Made by a program: the position numbers and the translations under genes. From Haliclona indistincta (lineage: Eukaryota; Porifera; Demospongiae; Haplosclerida; Chalinidae), in NCBI GenBank assembly GCA_964017065.1, contig OZ024786.1:13693469-13757468 (forward strand): a DNA stretch of 64,000 bases, given 5' to 3'. Each line of letters starts with the position of its first letter. Position 1 is the stretch's first letter. Shown here piece by piece: positions 1 to 11,870 of the stretch. Below the pieces are notes generated by a model. That model was not told the origin of the DNA, did no database searches, and saw only the letters and a program-made list of their open reading frames with translations.

Positions 1-1866
1 CTTCTTCGCTTGGCTAAAATATGCATAAATTCAGCAAATTCAATTGATGAAGATTTTACGTCAGATTGTGATGTCTGGAACAATGGTATTTGTTGGGATA
101 GTCGTGAAGGAATCTCAACTGTAGTAGAGCTCGTTGACTACAATCAACGTGTAGTAGTGTTCATGTCAACAAAACTAAAGACTAGACCATTGATGTACAT
201 CGAACATCGTAGTTCAGTGATCAGATTGATAGTGGACCTGCAGCATGAACTCTGCCCGAACATGACAACAACTCAATATCTGATCTCACCAACTCTTTTC
301 AGATATTCACCAAATAAAAATGCTTGTCTTCCAGAAAGTGCACTCTTCCCTATGAAAAATGTGACTGAGTCTATGTTTTGTCATGAACCTTACATTAAAA
401 GCTGTATTAAAAAAACCCATGAGCTGTTTAGTACTGAAGAGGTACTAAAACATGAGCCATATTATCAGCTGAGAAATTCCTACGTGTGCCAGCTGTTGGA
501 CCGCAGCAATGCTGAAAAACCTGTATCTCAGTATCTCCTAGATGAAGTCAAGATCATTTGTCAAGCACAAGAATTGGAACAGCAGAGCCATTCATGTTTG
601 AGGAAATTTGTTAACAGATTTAGCATTTTTGTTGGTATCAACCCAATTGTGAGTTAATTAAGTATAATAATTAATTTTGTTAAAAATTTAATTTTTATAT
701 AGGCTGAATCAAAGATGGACATAAAAGATATCCTTGCCTCAGGTAAAACATGCAATATCCTATTATAGTTTGGAATTATTCTTGTCATGCATTTCAGAAA
801 AAGATGTTGCTAAAAATAGAGTTGTCATAAATTTGTCAAAAATTCCAGATGGACAGATAGGTGAAAGAGAAATAATGTTCAATTTTGCTTTATTAATTTA
901 TTTTGCTTTATTAAATTAATTTATTTAGGTCAAGATATGCTGCCACAATTGATGGATATTCTAGTTCCTATTGTGGACTGGATTGATTTTGGTACCTTTC
1001 TGGGACTGCAAGTTTATTCTCTGAAGATAATTGAAGAAGAGCAAAGGGGGAAAGTAGGGAATTGCAAGAGAGAAATGTTGCAAGACTGGCTGAAAAATGC
1101 AGAAGATACCACAAAACAACGTTTGTATGAAAGTTTTTCAAAATATAAATATTCCCATCCAGCTGAGGTGAGCTGAACACACTTAAACTAATGATTTGTA
1201 TTATAATTAACAAAACTAGTATTAAAATTACACATGTAATTTAATAATTTTATAGGAAATCTTTGTTATCGGTGAAATTAGTGCTCCTATTGTGAATTCA
1301 GAAGGTAATGTTGTGACCAGGCAGTGTGTTCTGCAATATTACTGGCAATTAAAGATATATGCACCAGTATATCTGTCATTGACAGTTACTTTTTAATTAG
1401 GTATAGCAGTTCCAGTTGTAGATGAACATCAATGTGCTGTGATAGAAAGCACTGTAGTTGTCAATGAAAGTCAGGCTCAACAACAACAAAGTGAGCAATT
1501 ATGTCCTCATGCATGAATACTTATTCTTATAATTGAATAGCTGCCAAGAAGGACACCCTGTCAGACCATGTCAGTTTGTTTCGAGAACCTGTTGCACATG
1601 TAAACTATGAAGGGGAATCTAAACGAAAATGTCCAATCTGGATCTGGTTGCTTCTTATTTTATGCTTTCCATATGCAGCTTATGTCTGCATTTGTGCTAC
1701 ATTGACATTCAATTATTTCAAAGAAGCACTAAAACAAACCAATGTGCCTCCAAAATGTGAGCTAATCCCAACATGGACATATACAAGAGCTGGACAGGAA
1801 CTACTGATAATACCATGGATACTAGTATTTCTCGTGTATGTACTGTACTGCCTGAAAAAGAAATGA
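1..1866 (+). CDS. Gene 1 (5'-truncated by window edge): COR C-terminal region, Death domain and two membrane segments
   Basis: Last part of a class A ankyrin-ROC-COR-Death paralogue; the ankyrin and ROC portions lie before the window. Proposed exons: 1-648, 703-742, 798-860, 929-1167, 1256-1304, 1401-1490, 1541-1866; phases are compatible and give 484 codons plus stop. Residues 1-216 match the region after COR in genes 2-4 (LLRLA start, VWNNG.W, HRSSVIRL, EPYYQL). Exon 929-1167 encodes a Death domain (about residues 251-330: IDFGTFLGL, CKREMLQDWL). The last exon encodes two hydrophobic stretches (about 406-432 and 464-481) separated by some 30 residues and flanked by KRK and KKK, suggesting a hairpin anchored in a membrane with both ends cytosolic. 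Gene 3 is the closest relative but ends after its Death domain. Domain calls are from motif reading; the membrane role is inference. Confidence 0.75.
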
Positions 1867-2538
1867 TAATGAAACTCAGTGAAATTTTCAAACGTGGATG
1901 ACCATCATTGATTCAGGTACAGCTATGCATATAATAATAGCATTATAAAATTATTCATTCATCTATTATGCAAGTATGATACACAATTGCGGATCTCTAC
2001 TTTTGTGATATAATATTTCATCTGATATATTACCGATATTTCAACTTCAGTATACCTTGTAAGTTTTGATAGGCATAAAATGTACATGCCTGAGCAAACT
2101 GCTAATTTTTCTACAGACCGGCAATGGTCTTTTCTGAGAGCTTATTCTCATGGACAATTCTTTTGGACATTTTCTAGTTAAAATTTGTAGTTTATTTATA
2201 TGTCTGATTGATGTGGTCCCTTGGCGAGATGCGATGGTGACTGTTCTATTGTAGAATGTAATAATTGTTGCACTAATTCAGTGTATATCCATTTCTTCTT
2301 CACATGCATAAAGGCATGCAGCAATGAAACTTGATTAGCTTAAATGCCGACTAGCTATAGCTCATGCAACAAACAAAATTAGCATCATCGTACACTGGCC
2401 TCTATAGTACTGCAGATAATTATGTGCTTATACTGGTATGACTAACGTTATTCATTTCTCATCAGAAGCAGCTGAAGAGGTAGCAATTATTAGCCTCTCT
2501 TGAATTATATACGTAGCTAGATATGAAGTATCAATTCA
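1867..2538 (+). other. Gene 1 3' flank with spliced 3' UTR-like block
   Basis: No gene seen. Around 1890-1915 and 2115-2180 it holds the block also found after genes 2, 4 and 5: a short segment with a possible donor (CAG/GTACAG near 1916) and an acceptor CTACAG followed by ACCGGCAATGG near 2117. This reads as a 3' UTR exon pair. The rest is AT-rich without recognisable content. Confidence 0.4.
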
Positions 2539-2539
2539 T

Positions 2540-2960
2540 CATTGACATAAGACAGCTGTAGGCCGGTAGAGTTCAGCAAGCATCACAGTGCAATGCATGG
2601 TTGGACTAATAATGGACCCGCAACAGGAAATATCATGTGATTTTGAGACTTCAGAATTATATCTAGTCTCTCTGTGCTCTCTTCTCAGAAACTGGCCCGG
2701 ACAACTGGCAAATGCATAGAATTTCCTTCTATAACAACGATTTATTTCCCATTGAGAATGTAGCCGTTCCTTGTCATACATTCTCAGATGTAGTAATGAT
2801 ACCAACTTGAGAATAAAAATTTTAAAACACAAAATATGAGCCATACTAACAACTGAGTCACTTTTCTGTGCGTGAGCTGATGAGCAACATCAAACAGTTG
2901 ATGAGCCCATCTCTAAATCCTAATTTATTGTTGCTGTAGACAATTTACACCAGAACAGAC
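2540..2960 (+). pseudogene. Relic of the post-COR region of an ankyrin-ROC paralogue
   Basis: DNA from about 2560 to 2930 aligns by eye with gene 3 from 36600 to 36930. Shared words include CATCACAGTGCA, GAGACTTCAGAAT, CTTCTCAGAAACTGG, GATTTATTTCC and GTGAGCTGATG. The reading frame is broken many times and no long ORF remains on the + strand. It is a decayed, 5'- and 3'-truncated copy lying directly behind gene 1. Confidence 0.65.
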
Positions 2961-3840
2961 CTCTTCATGTATTGAGAACTGGCCGGCTACTAAAATTAAA
3001 GATGATGATTAATTTTGTTCTCTATCGATGATGTAGCCAAGTGTATGCTTCAACACAAACCATACTGTCTTAGTCAAGGTACACACCAAATCAGCAGCAA
3101 ATGTTGCATCAAAATTGTATTAGAATTCGAGCCATATTATCTATTGGACCCCAACTCAGTGTGTGAGCTGATGGACAGCAAGAAAGCTGATGAGCTTGTT
3201 TCACAGGCTCTCATTCATGAACTCAATTATTTCAGATGTCCATTGTATCAGATACTACCACCTCAGACCTACTCTACTGTCAGAAAATGTGTCGATCAAT
3301 TTAGCTTGTTTGCAGGCAGGGATGTCTTGGTAAGAATGAACAATAATGCAATTACTAAATTATATTATTGTAATTTTGAATATAGCTTATAGCAGCAATA
3401 AACAAAGAAGATGAGACTGCTACGTGTGCCGCTCACAAAAAGGATCTAATTCACCTTTTTTTAAACCTTGATGAAGAACTAAGTGAGATTATTGATTATT
3501 TGAATGTTGCAAATGTGAATTGAAGGTACATTTCAACTTGCTGCAGATGACAGACACTTGGCAGCATTGATACTAGCTTTGAGAACTATTAACAATTGGA
3601 TGAATCTTGGTCTGTTCTTGGGAATCGAACATTCTACACTAGAGAGGATAGAAAGAGAAGAGAGAGGGAGAGTAGAGGACTGCAATCGAGAGATGTTGAG
3701 TGAATGGTTGAGGAGTTCAGATAAACCATGCACTAAAGAACAATTAACTAGAGCTGTAATGTCAATCAGTGCGTTCTCTTCCGACTACAGAACCACACAT
3801 GTGAGACATACAGCTATTGTGTGTGTGCTATACTAACAGA
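2960..3840 (+). pseudogene. 5'-truncated class A paralogue relic retaining a Death-domain exon
   Basis: An open stretch (about 3015-3392) matches the end of the long first exon of class A genes (EPYYLLDPNSVCELMDS, FSLFAGRD) and ends at a plausible donor near 3330. A later exon, from the acceptor CTGCAG near 3546 to about 3798, encodes a well-kept Death domain (MNLGLFLGIEHSTLERIE, CNREMLSEWL). Everything 5' of the post-COR region (ankyrin, ROC, COR) is missing, and the linker exon at 3395-3525 is degenerate. It may still be transcribed, but no start or complete gene is visible. Its 3' flank (3840-4330) matches that of relic 21215-22210 and holds another ACCGGCAATGG block near 4255. Confidence 0.65.
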
Positions 3841-4845
3841 GTGTTTGCACTTGAATTGTATTTTAACACCCATACCGCTGCATACAGATATTTCTGCTGC
3901 AATGAATACTCATCCCTTTGATGCTGTACATGTGAGTTGACTTTTGAATGATCATTAATACTATGTACAGCACACACTTTTTATCTCTACGCAACAGACA
4001 TTTTTGTAATTCACATCTCCTTCGAATTGTTATTGTGCACAGCAATGACCATCACTCATGCAGGTACAGCCATCAGCAATACATAACTGATCTACATGTA
4101 TAATTCATCTATTATCCAGGCAGCTAATACATAATCACTGATCATTATTACACACATAATATTCTCTGTTGCTCAACCAAGATAATCAGCATACCTTGTA
4201 AGTTTAACAAGCATGCACTGGTGGGTGTGAGCTAACTGTTGTTATTGTCTACAGACCGGCAATGGACTTTCTTGAGAGCTTATTCTCCTGGACACTTCAT
4301 TTGACATTCTTTCTTTATTTATTTCACTTTTATTGTTGTAAAATCAGTAATAGCTACCATTATAACTCATGATTTCACTGAATATCTGTTTCCTCACATA
4401 CAAAGAAATTAAGGCAGCACTGACTGCTTAAATGCTGACTAGGCTATTTCATGCAGTAATGTTTAAAATCAAGTAGATTCACAATGCACCACACTGACGC
4501 TTCTATCAATGAATATCGTTATACAATGCAATTAAGATGATAGTGGTGACTCATTGTTGTCAGTATGAATTCAATTATTGTCAACTGCTAGCACCAGAGA
4601 CTGTAACTACAAATTGACTTAATTTGTTCATTTAAATTCTTTAAAGACGTACATGTATAGCTAGGAAATTGTTACTTAGTTTCAGCGAAAGAAGCTCATA
4701 ATTTTTTTTACAAAATTTTTTTTGCATTTTGGTTCATGTCTCAGGAACCAAGTGTCCAATGATCATGATCCTCGGCTCTATCCTTACTAAACACCTTGAT
4801 CCATTATTAAGGCTTCGCGCCCACGTGACGTGGGCGTGTCACAAT
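3841..4845. other. Intergenic stretch between class A relic and WWE-kinase gene
   Basis: No gene seen. It holds the 3' UTR-like block at about 4020-4310. From about 4435 to 4590 it has a sequence also found at about 38070, 59930, 60840 and 62030 (GCTATTTCATGCA, CTTCTATCAATGAATATC), i.e. the intergenic repeat of this cluster. The last 50 bases resemble a promoter. Confidence 0.4.
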
Positions 4846-4860
4846 ATGGCGGCGTATCAT
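4800..4860 (+). promoter_or_regulatory. Candidate promoter and initiation region of the WWE-kinase gene
   Basis: A GC-richer island in AT-rich DNA contains overlapping CACGTG (E-box) and TGACGT (CRE-like) words near 4822-4832, followed by AATATGGCGGC at 4844, a YY1-like initiation motif whose ATG is the proposed start codon. Motif reading only. Confidence 0.35.
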
Positions 4861-7800
4861 GCCCACTGGAAGACAGTTTTAGGTTAGGATTTCCAGAACT
4901 ACTACTGGTTGTTAAGATTTCTTAACGCTGCAGGACAACTTTCACCTAGGGCGCTAACCTATGGGCAAGTGTCCGGCTTTAACTAGCGTTAGTTCGGCGA
5001 CGGTTACCAAAAGAGTAGCTAGTCTATTTCTCTTTGTGTAGGTACTGAAGCGGGAGAAAGTGGAGGTGATGCTAGTGAGGATGATATCCAAGATGGTGGA
5101 TCATCCTAGACACTCTAGCTTTCTGCTTCACACTCAAGCTGAAGGGAAAGAGAAATAGACTACCCTTCCACTGTGACACACAGTATGCCCTCTCACTCAT
5201 TCACTTGCTCACCCACACATTCACTCACCCACGCACTAGCTCGCTTGCTCACTCACTCACTCGATCTCTCTTTCTTTTCAGGCATGACCTCACTCAGTGG
5301 GTAACTGTACTGAGCGATCTTCTACAAATCGACTTCAAAATGGAAAGAGTGAGTTATTGACTCACTCACTCCGCCTATCCATCTGCTTACCCTCCCTCTC
5401 TCCCCCTCTCTCCCTCCCTCTCCCCCCCTCTCTCCCTCCCTCTCTCTCCCTCTCTCTCCCTCTCTCTCTCTCTCCCTCCCTCCCTCTCTCCCTCTCCCTC
5501 CCTCTCCCCCCTCCCCCTCCCTCCCTCTCCCTCCCTCTCCCTCCCTCCCTCCCTCCCTCCCTCCCTCCCTCCCTCCCTCCATCTCTGTCAGGTGATGTGC
5601 AGGTCTATGGCAAGCAATGTTAGCAGACGAATCCATTCAAATCGAGGCAAACTATTCAGACCAGAACAATGTATTCGACCTGCCTGACAATGGAGTGACC
5701 TTCCATTACAACCTCAGCAATATGTCTAGGACGGCACAAGGAATCAAGCACTCACAACGAATCAAACGGACTCCATTCGTGTGGGACAAGCCCGACCATG
5801 TTAAACAGAAGATGAGAGATCTACCGGTTAGCACTCACCTCACTCACTCACTCACTCTCTCACTCACACACTTACCCACTCTCTCTCTCTCACTTACCCA
5901 CTCACTCACACACTCACTCACCCACTCTCTCTCTCGCTTACCCACTCACTTACTCACACACTCACTCACTTACATACTCACTCACCCACTCACTCATCCA
6001 CTCACTCACGCACTCACTCACCCACTCACTCACTCAATCACTCACTCACTCACTCACTCACTCACCCACTCACAGGCTATCTGGGAGTGGGGCGACCCCA
6101 GCAAGGAGGAATGGCATCCTTTCGAAAGAGAAACTAACATTCAAATCGAGAACATGTATGATAGCGGCTCTCAGTATGCTGAGCTCACTCTGTGCCTCCC
6201 CTCTCCGATGCTGTTCCTCTTGAATCTCCAAGACATGAAGCTAGTGAACTCATCCACTGCTTTGAGATACTGTCTGAGAAGAAATGATAACAGCGCTAAT
6301 ATCGTACTGACAGGAGGTAAGAGAGAAAGGGGAAGAGATTGAGAGAGGAAGGAGAGAGAGGAGGGAGAAGAGAGAGGTAGAGGGAGGGAGAGGGTGGGAG
6401 GAGAGAGAGGTAGAGGGAGGGAGGAGAGAGAGATTGAGAGGGGGTGAGAGGTAGAGGGAGGGAGGAGAGAGAGAGAGGTAGAGTAAGGGAGGAGAGAGAG
6501 GGAGGAGAGAGAGAGATTGAGAGAGGGAGGGAGGAGAGATTGAGAGAGAGAGAGAAATTGTGCATCTGTCTCTGTTAGTGTTTTACGTGTATTGTTGTGG
6601 AAATCTTAATTCACCCACTGCCTATCCGTCCATCTTTTTGTATCCCTGTTCATACTTTCTTTGTTTATTTTTTCTCTTTCTCTCCCTCTCTCTCTAGAAT
6701 TCATCCAGCCACACCCCTCACCGTCACCAGACTCTGATGACGAAGACGACAACAACTCCTCGAACATGATCTCTCCCACTAGCCCACTCTTTCAGTCACT
6801 GCAATCTTGTCTCGAGCACCTTCAGATTCCTCGCAAGACAATCACCTACAAGGAGATGTTGGGAGAAGGAGCATTTGGAAACGTCTATCACGGAATCGTG
6901 ACTGAGTTACCAGGACAGCAACACGAACAGCCTTCATCAGTAGCTGTGAAGCAGTTGAGTAACTGGAGGTCTAGCACTGGCTGTGTCTCACTGACCACTA
7001 GAGGTTCAGGTGGGACTGCCCACACCTGCAGTGGGAGGCACAGTCAGTACTCCTGTGATCTCCTAGCCTGGGCTCCAGGAGTTGCGTTAAACACTGCTTA
7101 GTGCACGGGCTCCTGGCTTTACCAGTGACCCTCTGTGAGGCAGATAGACACTGCTTAGTGCACAGGTGTCCTGGCTCTACCAGTGACCATCTGTGAGGCG
7201 GCTAGACACTGCTTAGTGCACAGGTGTCCTGGCTCTACCAGTGACCCTCTGTGAGGCAGCTAGACACTGCTTAGTGCACAGGTGTCCTGGCTCTACCAGT
7301 GACCCTCTGTGAGGCAGCTAGACACTGCTTAGTGCACAGGTGTCCTGACTAAGTTGTACTGATTTCCCTCCTCTCTCTCTCTCTCCCTCTCTCTCTCTCC
7401 CTCCCTCCCTCCCTCCTTCCCTCTCCCACCCTCCCTCTCCCTCCCTCTCTCTCTCTCCCTCCCTCCCTCCTTCCCTCTCCCTCCCTCCCTCCCTCCCTCC
7501 TTCCCTCTCTCTTCCTCCCTCCCTCTCAGTGAGTGACTTCATTGCTCGCCACGGTCACCATAGTCAGCAGATGGAGGACTTCCTTCGTGAGGCTAAGGAG
7601 ATGGCTAAAGTAGATCACTGTCACGTGGTCACCTTGCTAGCAGTCTGCACCAAGTAAGGACACATTGCTGTGACATGTAGTTACACACCTCACCCGAGGG
7701 AGGATCTACATGATTGCTATATTATTATAGCTATTTTGTAGCTCAGGCACTGTAAGATCAAAGGCGCCACTTGATGGTTATATCTCGTATACTATCGGCA

Positions 7801-9596
7801 ATACTTGTATTTTCCAGGAAGTGACGTCACATAGCAACACCGTAGCAACAAGATGGCGTCGTCGAAAAACGCACGAAAGATTACACTGCCGTCTTTCAGC
7901 AACGCGCTGTCATTCGCCTCTGGTGACTTCTATGAAGGCTCTACTACCTTGAGCACTTCGTTTAGTAATCAATCATAAGAGCAACATTCTCGAGTTCACA
8001 ATTCTAGGGAACAAAAATTTCAAAAATTTTGTGCATTGACAATACCAAAATTTACATGTTCATGATTTCAAATTTTTTCGTTGTTATGATGACACATGTA
8101 GTTAATATTTTCTCTCTATCCATGTGTTTGTAGGGATTATCCATTGTTACTGATCGAGGAGTATATGAATCAAGGTGATCTACTAGCAGTGCTGAAGGAG
8201 TCCAGACCACACATGGAGCTGGTACAGCAACTATCATTCGCATGGCAGACAGCTGATGGGATGGACTACCTCGCATCTACACTGTAAGTGTGTTACTCTA
8301 ATTAAACAGACAACAAGAAATATTAAAATCCAAGGAAAAGTGTGTATTTTCATGTAATAAAATCATAAGTTACTGATTAGAAATTAATTTATCTTTCTTT
8401 GTGAGCATGAAGTGTTTCATTGTGCAACATAGTTTGTGATATTGTTTTAGGAAAAAATTATTTTTTCTTATTTACTTTCTGTGTTTCCATAGTAACTGTG
8501 TCCATCATGATCTCGCTGCTCGTAATGTGATGGTTCATAGACAAGAGTCAGGAGAGATGCTGGCTAAGATAGCTGACTTTGGACTCTCCAGGTCAGTATA
8601 TCCTTGTGTCTGTCAGTATATCATTGTGCACATCAGTAAAACATTGTGTATGTCAGTATATCCTTGTGTCTGTCAGTATATCACTGTGCACATCAGTAAA
8701 ACATTGTGTACATCAGTATATCTTTGTGCATGTAATCAGGTTCTGTATATTGTGTGCATTCTTGTACATGTTAGTATATTCTTGTGCACTTCAGGATATC
8801 TGTTTACTTGTGTTTTACAGACACTTGTATTCTGAGATGTACAAGCACCAAGGAACCAAACCACGCCCACTACCAGCCAAGTGGATGGCACTCGAATCAT
8901 TAATGTACTTCATCTTTACAACAAAATCAGACGTTTGGTGAGTCATGAATATCATTATTTGGGTCATTAAAATTAAATGAAGATGCTATTGAATTTCAAG
9001 TGTTATTTCTCTGAATACAGCAGCATAATAGTAGCACCTAAACATACCACTATCATTCTATCTTTCTGTCATTCTTTTTCACAGGAGTTTTGGTGTGTTG
9101 CTATGGGAGACAATGACCCTAGGCCGCACCCCCTATCCTGGAGTGGAGAACAGAGAGCTACTGGAACAGATCGAGGAACACGGACTGAGATTGAGCCCTC
9201 CTAAACCATGCCCCTCTATCATGTGAGTGTCATGTGACTTGCAGTATTGTAGTAACCAACATATTTGATAAACTTTTGTGTGGTCATTTAATTGTTCGTT
9301 CTCCTTCCCTCCCTCTCCCCTTTCCCTCCTTCCCTCTCTCTCCTTCCCTCTCTCTCCTTCCCTCTCTCTCCTTCCCTCCCTCTCCTTCCCTCTCTCTCCT
9401 TCCCTCCCTCTCCCTCCACTCTCCCCCTCTCTCTCTCTCCCTCCCTCTCTTCTCTTCTCCCTTTCTCCCTCTCTCTCTTCCCTCACTCCTTCCCTTCCCT
9501 CCCCTCTCCTCCTCCACCTCTCCCTCCCTCTCTCTCTCTCCTTCCTACTCTCCCTCTCTACCTCTCCCTCCCTCCTCCCTCTCCTCTCCCTCCTCT

Positions 9597-9635
<39 letters not shown>

Positions 9636-10012
9636 CCTCCCTCCCTCCCTCTCTCTTTCTCTCAGTTATGATATCATACTGGACTGTACTCAACATGATC
9701 CTGATGATAGACCGACCTTTGCTGACCTCAGAGACCGACTGGTGAGTTCAATATTACTATTCTAATTATACCATACAAGCAACCTTTTTATCACTTGATA
9801 TTCACAGCAAGAAATGTATGAAGATGCTAAATCAGGTAAACTAGTGGCGTCAACAGAGAATGAGGCGGAGACAGCTGAAGCAACATCAGATGAGACAAGT
9901 AAACAAGAGAATGGAGACAAGGAGAAAACAACACAGGAAGGGAAGAAAGAAACAGAAGAGGCAGAAGGAGATAAAACAGCTACAGGTACTCACTCATACT
10001 CTGTCACTCACT

Positions 10013-10097
<85 letters not shown>

Positions 10098-10135
10098 ACT
10101 CACTCACTTTCTCACTCATTCACCCACTCACTCAC

Positions 10136-10207
<72 letters not shown>

Positions 10208-11093
10208 TCACTTGTACACACTTTCTCTGATACTGTGCTTTGTGTCACTGTCTGTCTTTCCAAGTTAGACTGTCAACTAAATGCATGTGTATTGCCCTCA
10301 CACCCTGGCTATTGCTGCTATCAACTATAGACTGAACAGCATAGCTCATGTTTCTTCATATCGCTATCTCCCATTTAATCTATCACTAGCCTCCTCAAGT
10401 GCTGTAAATAGATGTTTTCTGCCTTGACTAACCTATTCGATATTGATATTGTATAAACATAGACTGAACAGCATAGGTCATGTTACACAGTTCACTATCT
10501 CCTAAATGCGCCCATTATTCTGTCACACCCGCCTCCTCTAGCGCTGTAAATAGATTTACTATTGTGTTTACTGCCTTGACTAACGCTATTCATTACCTTG
10601 ATATTGTTCCTCTGAATCAACAGGTGAGGAGGCAGCAACACCTGCAACTGAACAGAGCACAACTGAGAATGATAAAAAAGAAACGAAAGAAGCAACTCCA
10701 GATGATGGGAAAGAGAAGAAGGAAGACAAGGATAGTGCTAGCAAGACAGAGACAGAACCAGACAACCCTACATCGACAGCAACTGAAAAAGAGGAGTCGT
10801 CTGCTGATCAAACAGTTTCATCCGAAGCTTCTGAGAAACCAGAGGGAGTGAAACTTGCTTCAGCTATTAAACTAGAACAGATTGACGTAGGAATGAAAGA
10901 GCGGAGAGCAGAGAAGGAAGACCATGAGGTGTCTGAAGTGGGCCACTTGTATTATGTCATTGACAATGATGGACTGTCAAAACCAGAGACTGTTGTAGAG
11001 AGTGGTGGGTGTGGTCAGGAATCACATGATACAGAAGAGGGCGTGGTTAAAGATGAGACTCCTCCTAATGGTTCTGTACAAACTAACTCGTAG
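4846..11093 (+). CDS. Cytoplasmic tyrosine kinase with two N-terminal WWE domains
   Basis: Fourteen proposed exons: 4846-4882, 5042-5095, 5298-5348, 5603-5826, 6076-6316, 6698-6958, 7530-7653, 8134-8283, 8493-8591, 8821-8937, 9085-9222, 9666-9741, 9808-9985, 10624-11093. All are GT-AG and phase-consistent, giving 739 codons. Two WWE modules follow one another: the first about residues 45-105 (LWQAM, IQIEANY, QRIKR), the second about 123-200 (IWEW, EEWHPF, IQIENMY, RYCLRR). WWE domains are known to bind ADP-ribose-type ligands in ubiquitin ligases and PARPs. The kinase (about 245-524) has GEGAFGNVYHG, VAVK, HHDLAARN, ADFGLS, the tyrosine-kinase signature PAKWMALE and SDVWSFG. HHD replaces the usual HRD, but the catalytic Asp and Asn remain. 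The tail is Glu/Lys/Thr-rich with a late YYVI tyrosine motif. No signal peptide, SH2 or SH3 is seen. The first two exons are less certain. Confidence 0.85.
5349..5602 (+). repeat. Pyrimidine-rich microsatellite filling a WWE-kinase intron
   Basis: The intron consists almost wholly of CTCC/CTCT runs from about 5385 to 5590. It encodes nothing; long translations here are artefacts. Similar tracts fill other introns of the gene: CACT-type at 5840-6072, GA-rich at 6330-6555, CT/CCCT at 7365-7525 and 9300-9662. Confidence 0.85.
7085..7350 (+). repeat. 58-bp minisatellite in WWE-kinase intron
   Basis: About 4.5 copies of a 58-bp unit beginning near GACACTGCTTAGTGCACAGG, with unit starts near 7147, 7205, 7263 and 7321 and a diverged first copy near 7089. 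It lies in the intron 6959-7529, before a CT-rich tract. Confidence 0.85.
8590..8800 (+). repeat. Short tandem repeat (about 60 bp, two copies) in WWE-kinase intron
   Basis: The GTCAGTATATCCTTGTGTCT and CATCAGTAAAACATTGTGTA words repeat about every 60 bp between 8592 and 8712, followed by degenerate copies up to about 8800. Intronic. Confidence 0.7.
10018..10212 (+). repeat. Two long (CT)n microsatellites in the last WWE-kinase intron
   Basis: Near-perfect CT runs at about 10019-10093 and 10140-10210 are separated by CTCA/CCCA repeats. Intron 9986-10623. Confidence 0.9.
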
Positions 11094-11640
11094 TTGAGAG
11101 CAGATTATGTCGTTCTTTTTGTTACTAAAAATAGTAGCGTTTGAATTTTTCTCAAGTCTCGCATTTTCATTGAAGTAAAATAATAACACACATCAATTTA
11201 TTAGTATTTATCTTCTTGTGCTCCTTATCAAATTTTATCATTAACTTAAAAATTTTTGAAGAGGTAAACTGCATTGTAACAACGGACTTTACTAGACTGC
11301 TTGTGTCGTTAGCCTCCCTCCCTGGCTCTTTTTCGGATTGGGTATGAGTCTACTTCAGTCAATTGGTGGTACATCAGTTACCTATGGTGTGAGACAAGCT
11401 ATGAGGTACATATCTCATGGTAGAGCTTTTGAAGTATGTGTGTGATCCATGTACAAAGGATGTGATGAATACTGTGAAAGAGATAAGATCATTGTCAGGA
11501 ATTTGATGAATTATTGTTGAATAATTATAGCATCAATGAATGTTGCTAGTGTGTTGACAAGTTAATAGAGGTGTTCAGTAATTTCTTCAAAACCACAGAC
11601 TGGTAGTGGATGTGGTTAGGAGTTATGTAATGTAGAAAAG
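11094..11640 (+). other. 3' flank of WWE-kinase gene
   Basis: No further gene seen. It probably contains the 3' UTR. No perfect AATAAA stands out close to the stop; an AAATAATAACA word lies near 11182. From about 11590 it merges into the first decayed copy of the kinase's own last exon. Confidence 0.4.
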
Positions 11641-11870
11641 GGCATACAGTGGAGCCGGACACCATTGGGACCAACAAAAATTGTCCATTATAGAGAGGGT
11701 GTCCTCTGGTCAGGGGTTTATTATACATTACGTGGGTTATATTTGGAATTCAGTAAGTGTCCATTATAGAGGGATGAGGGGTGTCCTCTAAGAGGGGTTC
11801 TACTGTAGTTAAAGATGAGACTGCTCAGCCTCCAAATGACAGCAGATTAAATTACAAAAATCAAAGCAGC
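11590..11870 (+). pseudogene. Decayed copy of WWE-kinase last exon, first relic, split by a MITE
   Basis: GGTAGTGGATGTGGTTAGGA and TAGAAAAGGGCA before the insert, and GTTAAAGATGAGACTGCTCA after it, match the kinase exon at about 11000-11070 in the same order. The frame is lost. A TACAGTGGA-ended element (11645-11807) interrupts it. Confidence 0.7.
11645..11807. mobile_element. MITE with TACAGTGGA-type terminal inverted repeats
   Basis: The ends are TACAGTGGAGCC and its near complement GGTTCTACTGTA. Inside, the words GGACACC and GTGTCCTCT are inverted. A second copy with the same ends and interior lies at 12551-12725. The ends resemble those of Tc1/mariner- or pogo-derived MITEs; the class is inference. 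Confidence 0.7.

Noticed and set aside
9133..9765. Several overlapping ORFs rich in Ser/Leu/Pro or Arg/Glu/Gly
   Set aside because: Translations of a CT/CCCT microsatellite inside a kinase intron; the real exons 9085-9222 and 9666-9741 flank it.
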